Source of the DNA: CAYJBH01 sp964369445
GTDB lineage: Bacteria; Bacillota; Clostridia; Oscillospirales; Ruminococcaceae
Reading direction: 5' to 3'
DNA: 15,120 bases
Assembly: GCA_964369445.1 (NCBI GenBank)
Contig: CAYJFU010000052.1
Location: 1 to 15,120, forward strand
In this document: piece by piece, positions 14,107 through 15,120 of the stretch
Position numbering within the stretch: the first letter of the stretch is position 1
Layout: the number at the start of each line of letters is the position of its first letter
The notes under the pieces: model-generated
Databases searched by the model: none
Seen by the model: the letters and a program-made list of their open reading frames with translations, nothing else
What the model was told of the DNA's origin: nothing
Made by a program: the position numbers and the translations under genes

Positions 14107-15120
14107 CTATTTATTCGCTAATTTGAAAATCTCATACACCTCATCGGCGGACATTTTAAAGTAACCGCCGACCTTTCTTGCGCCGTCGTAGGTGACCGCC
14201 ACTGACATGCGGCGTAGCTCATCCTCCTCGAGCGACTTGTTCAGCAGTTGCGGTATGCTTATCGGCAGACCGAGCGATGTGAAATAAAGCTCAAACGCTA
14301 CCGCCATCTGTTCAGCGGTCATTTTTTTGCCATAAACCATCTCACCCAGTGTGACAAAACGGCTGTCGTCTTTTTGTGAAACATAGCGCACAAACGCACC
14401 GAAAACAGCGGTCAGCGCCTCGCCGTGGATGGAGTCATACGCCGCCGACAGCTCATGCCCCAGCGCGTGCACGCCGAAATCGGGGGTTCTGCCAAGACCG
14501 GTGAGGTGGTTGTGCGATACACTGCCGCACCACATTATCTCGCTTGCCGCATCGTAGTCGGTCGGGTTTTGCAGTAGCGTTTTGCCGCAACTCATAGTTG
14601 TGCGCAACAGTGCCGCAGCAAACTCGTCGGTCAGCATGTTGGTGCCGGGCGCAAAAAACCTGTCAAGCGTGTGCATCATTATGTCTGCAACACCACAGGC
14701 GACGTGGCGCGTCGGCAGTGTGTAGGTCAAGCAGGGGTTCATTATCGCGAAAACAGGTCGGTTGAGCGAGGTGTTGCAACCACGCTTGACGGCGGTGCTG
14801 TCGTTGGTGATAACGGCGGAACTGCTCGTCTCACTGCCTGCCGCCGAGATTGTAAGTATAACGCCTATTGGCATGCTTTTTGTAAGTGGCACCCTGCCCA
14901 GCCAGATGTCGTCCCAGATATCAAGCTCGGGGTTTGCAGTCGCGTGAGCTATCGCCTTGGCAGTGTCGATGGCACTTCCGCCACCCAGTGCAAGTATAAA
15001 GTCGACTTTATTTGCAAGCGCAACTTCGGTGCCCTTTCGAATGTGTGACAACACGGGGTTTATCTGCGCACCGCCGAAATGAGTGCACTCTATGCCGTCT
15101 TGCTTGAGTAGGTCGGCAAC
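14107..15120 (-). CDS. Iron-containing alcohol dehydrogenase, YqhD/BDH type, C-terminal part (5' end outside window)
   Basis: The frame is open to the window edge at 15120, upstream of the apparent TTG at 15054; the added residues read VADLLKQDGIECTHFGGAQINPV, normal for this family. Group III metal-dependent dehydrogenase, reducing aldehydes to alcohols with NAD(P)H. Visible motifs: LGGGSAIDTAKAIA (cofactor loop), MPIGVILTISAAGSETSSSAVI, and the metal site. Counting from the Met at 15054, D124 and H128 in ADIMMHTLD and H196 and H210 in VHALGHELSAAYDSIHGEAL match, in spacing, the four metal ligands known in E. coli YqhD. The organisation closely follows YqhD and clostridial butanol dehydrogenases, so butyraldehyde/acetaldehyde-type substrates are likely, but not shown. 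Likely an enzyme of fermentative alcohol formation or aldehyde detoxification. Confidence 0.93.
   Translation of the reverse strand, partial: VADLLKQDGIECTHFGGAQINPVLSHIRKGTEVALANKVDFILALGGGSAIDTAKAIAHATANPELDIWDDIWLGRVPLTKSMPIGVILTISAAGSETSSSAVITNDSTAVKRGCNTSLNRPVFAIMNPCLTYTLPTRHVACGVADIMMHTLDRFFAPGTNMLTDEFAAALLRTTMSCGKTLLQNPTDYDAASEIMWCGSVSHNHLTGLGRTPDFGVHALGHELSAAYDSIHGEALTAVFGAFVRYVSQKDDSRFVTLGEMVYGKKMTAEQMAVAFELYFTSLGLPISIPQLLNKSLEEDELRRMSVAVTYDGARKVGGYFKMSADEVYEIFKLANK

Noticed and set aside
14086..14120. Terminator between comF and the dehydrogenase gene
   Set aside because: The only hairpin is GCTAT/ATAGC, 5 bp with a short loop and no clear U-tract on either strand. Too weak to call.

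Overview
The window looks like one contig of a Clostridia-type (Oscillospirales/Ruminococcaceae-like) Firmicute, probably from a draft or metagenome assembly because it carries a 10-N gap. The evidence is a zinc-ribbon-tagged Ser/Thr kinase, a RecD2-type helicase without RecBC, a prfA/Sua5/CoaE cluster, an HxlR regulator and a PASTA protein. Ile ATA codons are frequent throughout. No rRNA, tRNA, CRISPR array or prophage is visible.

Left part (1-3545, + strand) is a signalling block. The C-terminal part of a PASTA-domain surface protein is followed by a receptor kinase. The kinase has an N-terminal zinc ribbon, a cytoplasmic kinase domain, one membrane helix and a large extracytoplasmic domain resembling an ABC-transporter solute-binding protein. 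The N gap falls in the last kinase helix and breaks the reading frame artificially; the two ORFs are one gene.

Middle left (3546-6111): a split-barrel flavoprotein-like gene (-) and a Cys-rich HxlR regulator (+) diverge from a compact intergenic region with two overlapping sigma-A-type promoters. An S1-domain RNA-binding protein (-) follows. The flanking intergenic DNA holds a terminator and three of the four palindromic insertion-like elements in the window.

Middle (6112-10766, +) is a tight operon: prfA (RF1), the Sua5/TsaC threonylcarbamoyl-AMP synthase, a dephospho-CoA kinase fused in frame to a membrane-anchored lytic transglycosylase, and an M18 aminopeptidase. Consecutive genes overlap by 11, 4 and 4 nt, so translational coupling is likely.

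Right part (10767-15120): a 17-bp-arm palindrome, a strong promoter, a possible 48-codon membrane ORF, recD2, a ComF-family phosphoribosyltransferase, and the C-terminal part of a YqhD/BDH-like iron alcohol dehydrogenase (-) that runs off the right edge.

The least expected structure is repeat DNA. A 161-bp hairpin element occurs twice in inverted orientation (3684-3844 and 13304-13464), ungapped and about 84% identical. The second copy begins at the recD2 stop codon and appears to carry the start of comF. Two related mini-palindromes of 77 and 71 bp, each bounded by 8-bp direct repeats, lie upstream of prfA, one of them at the predicted transcription start.
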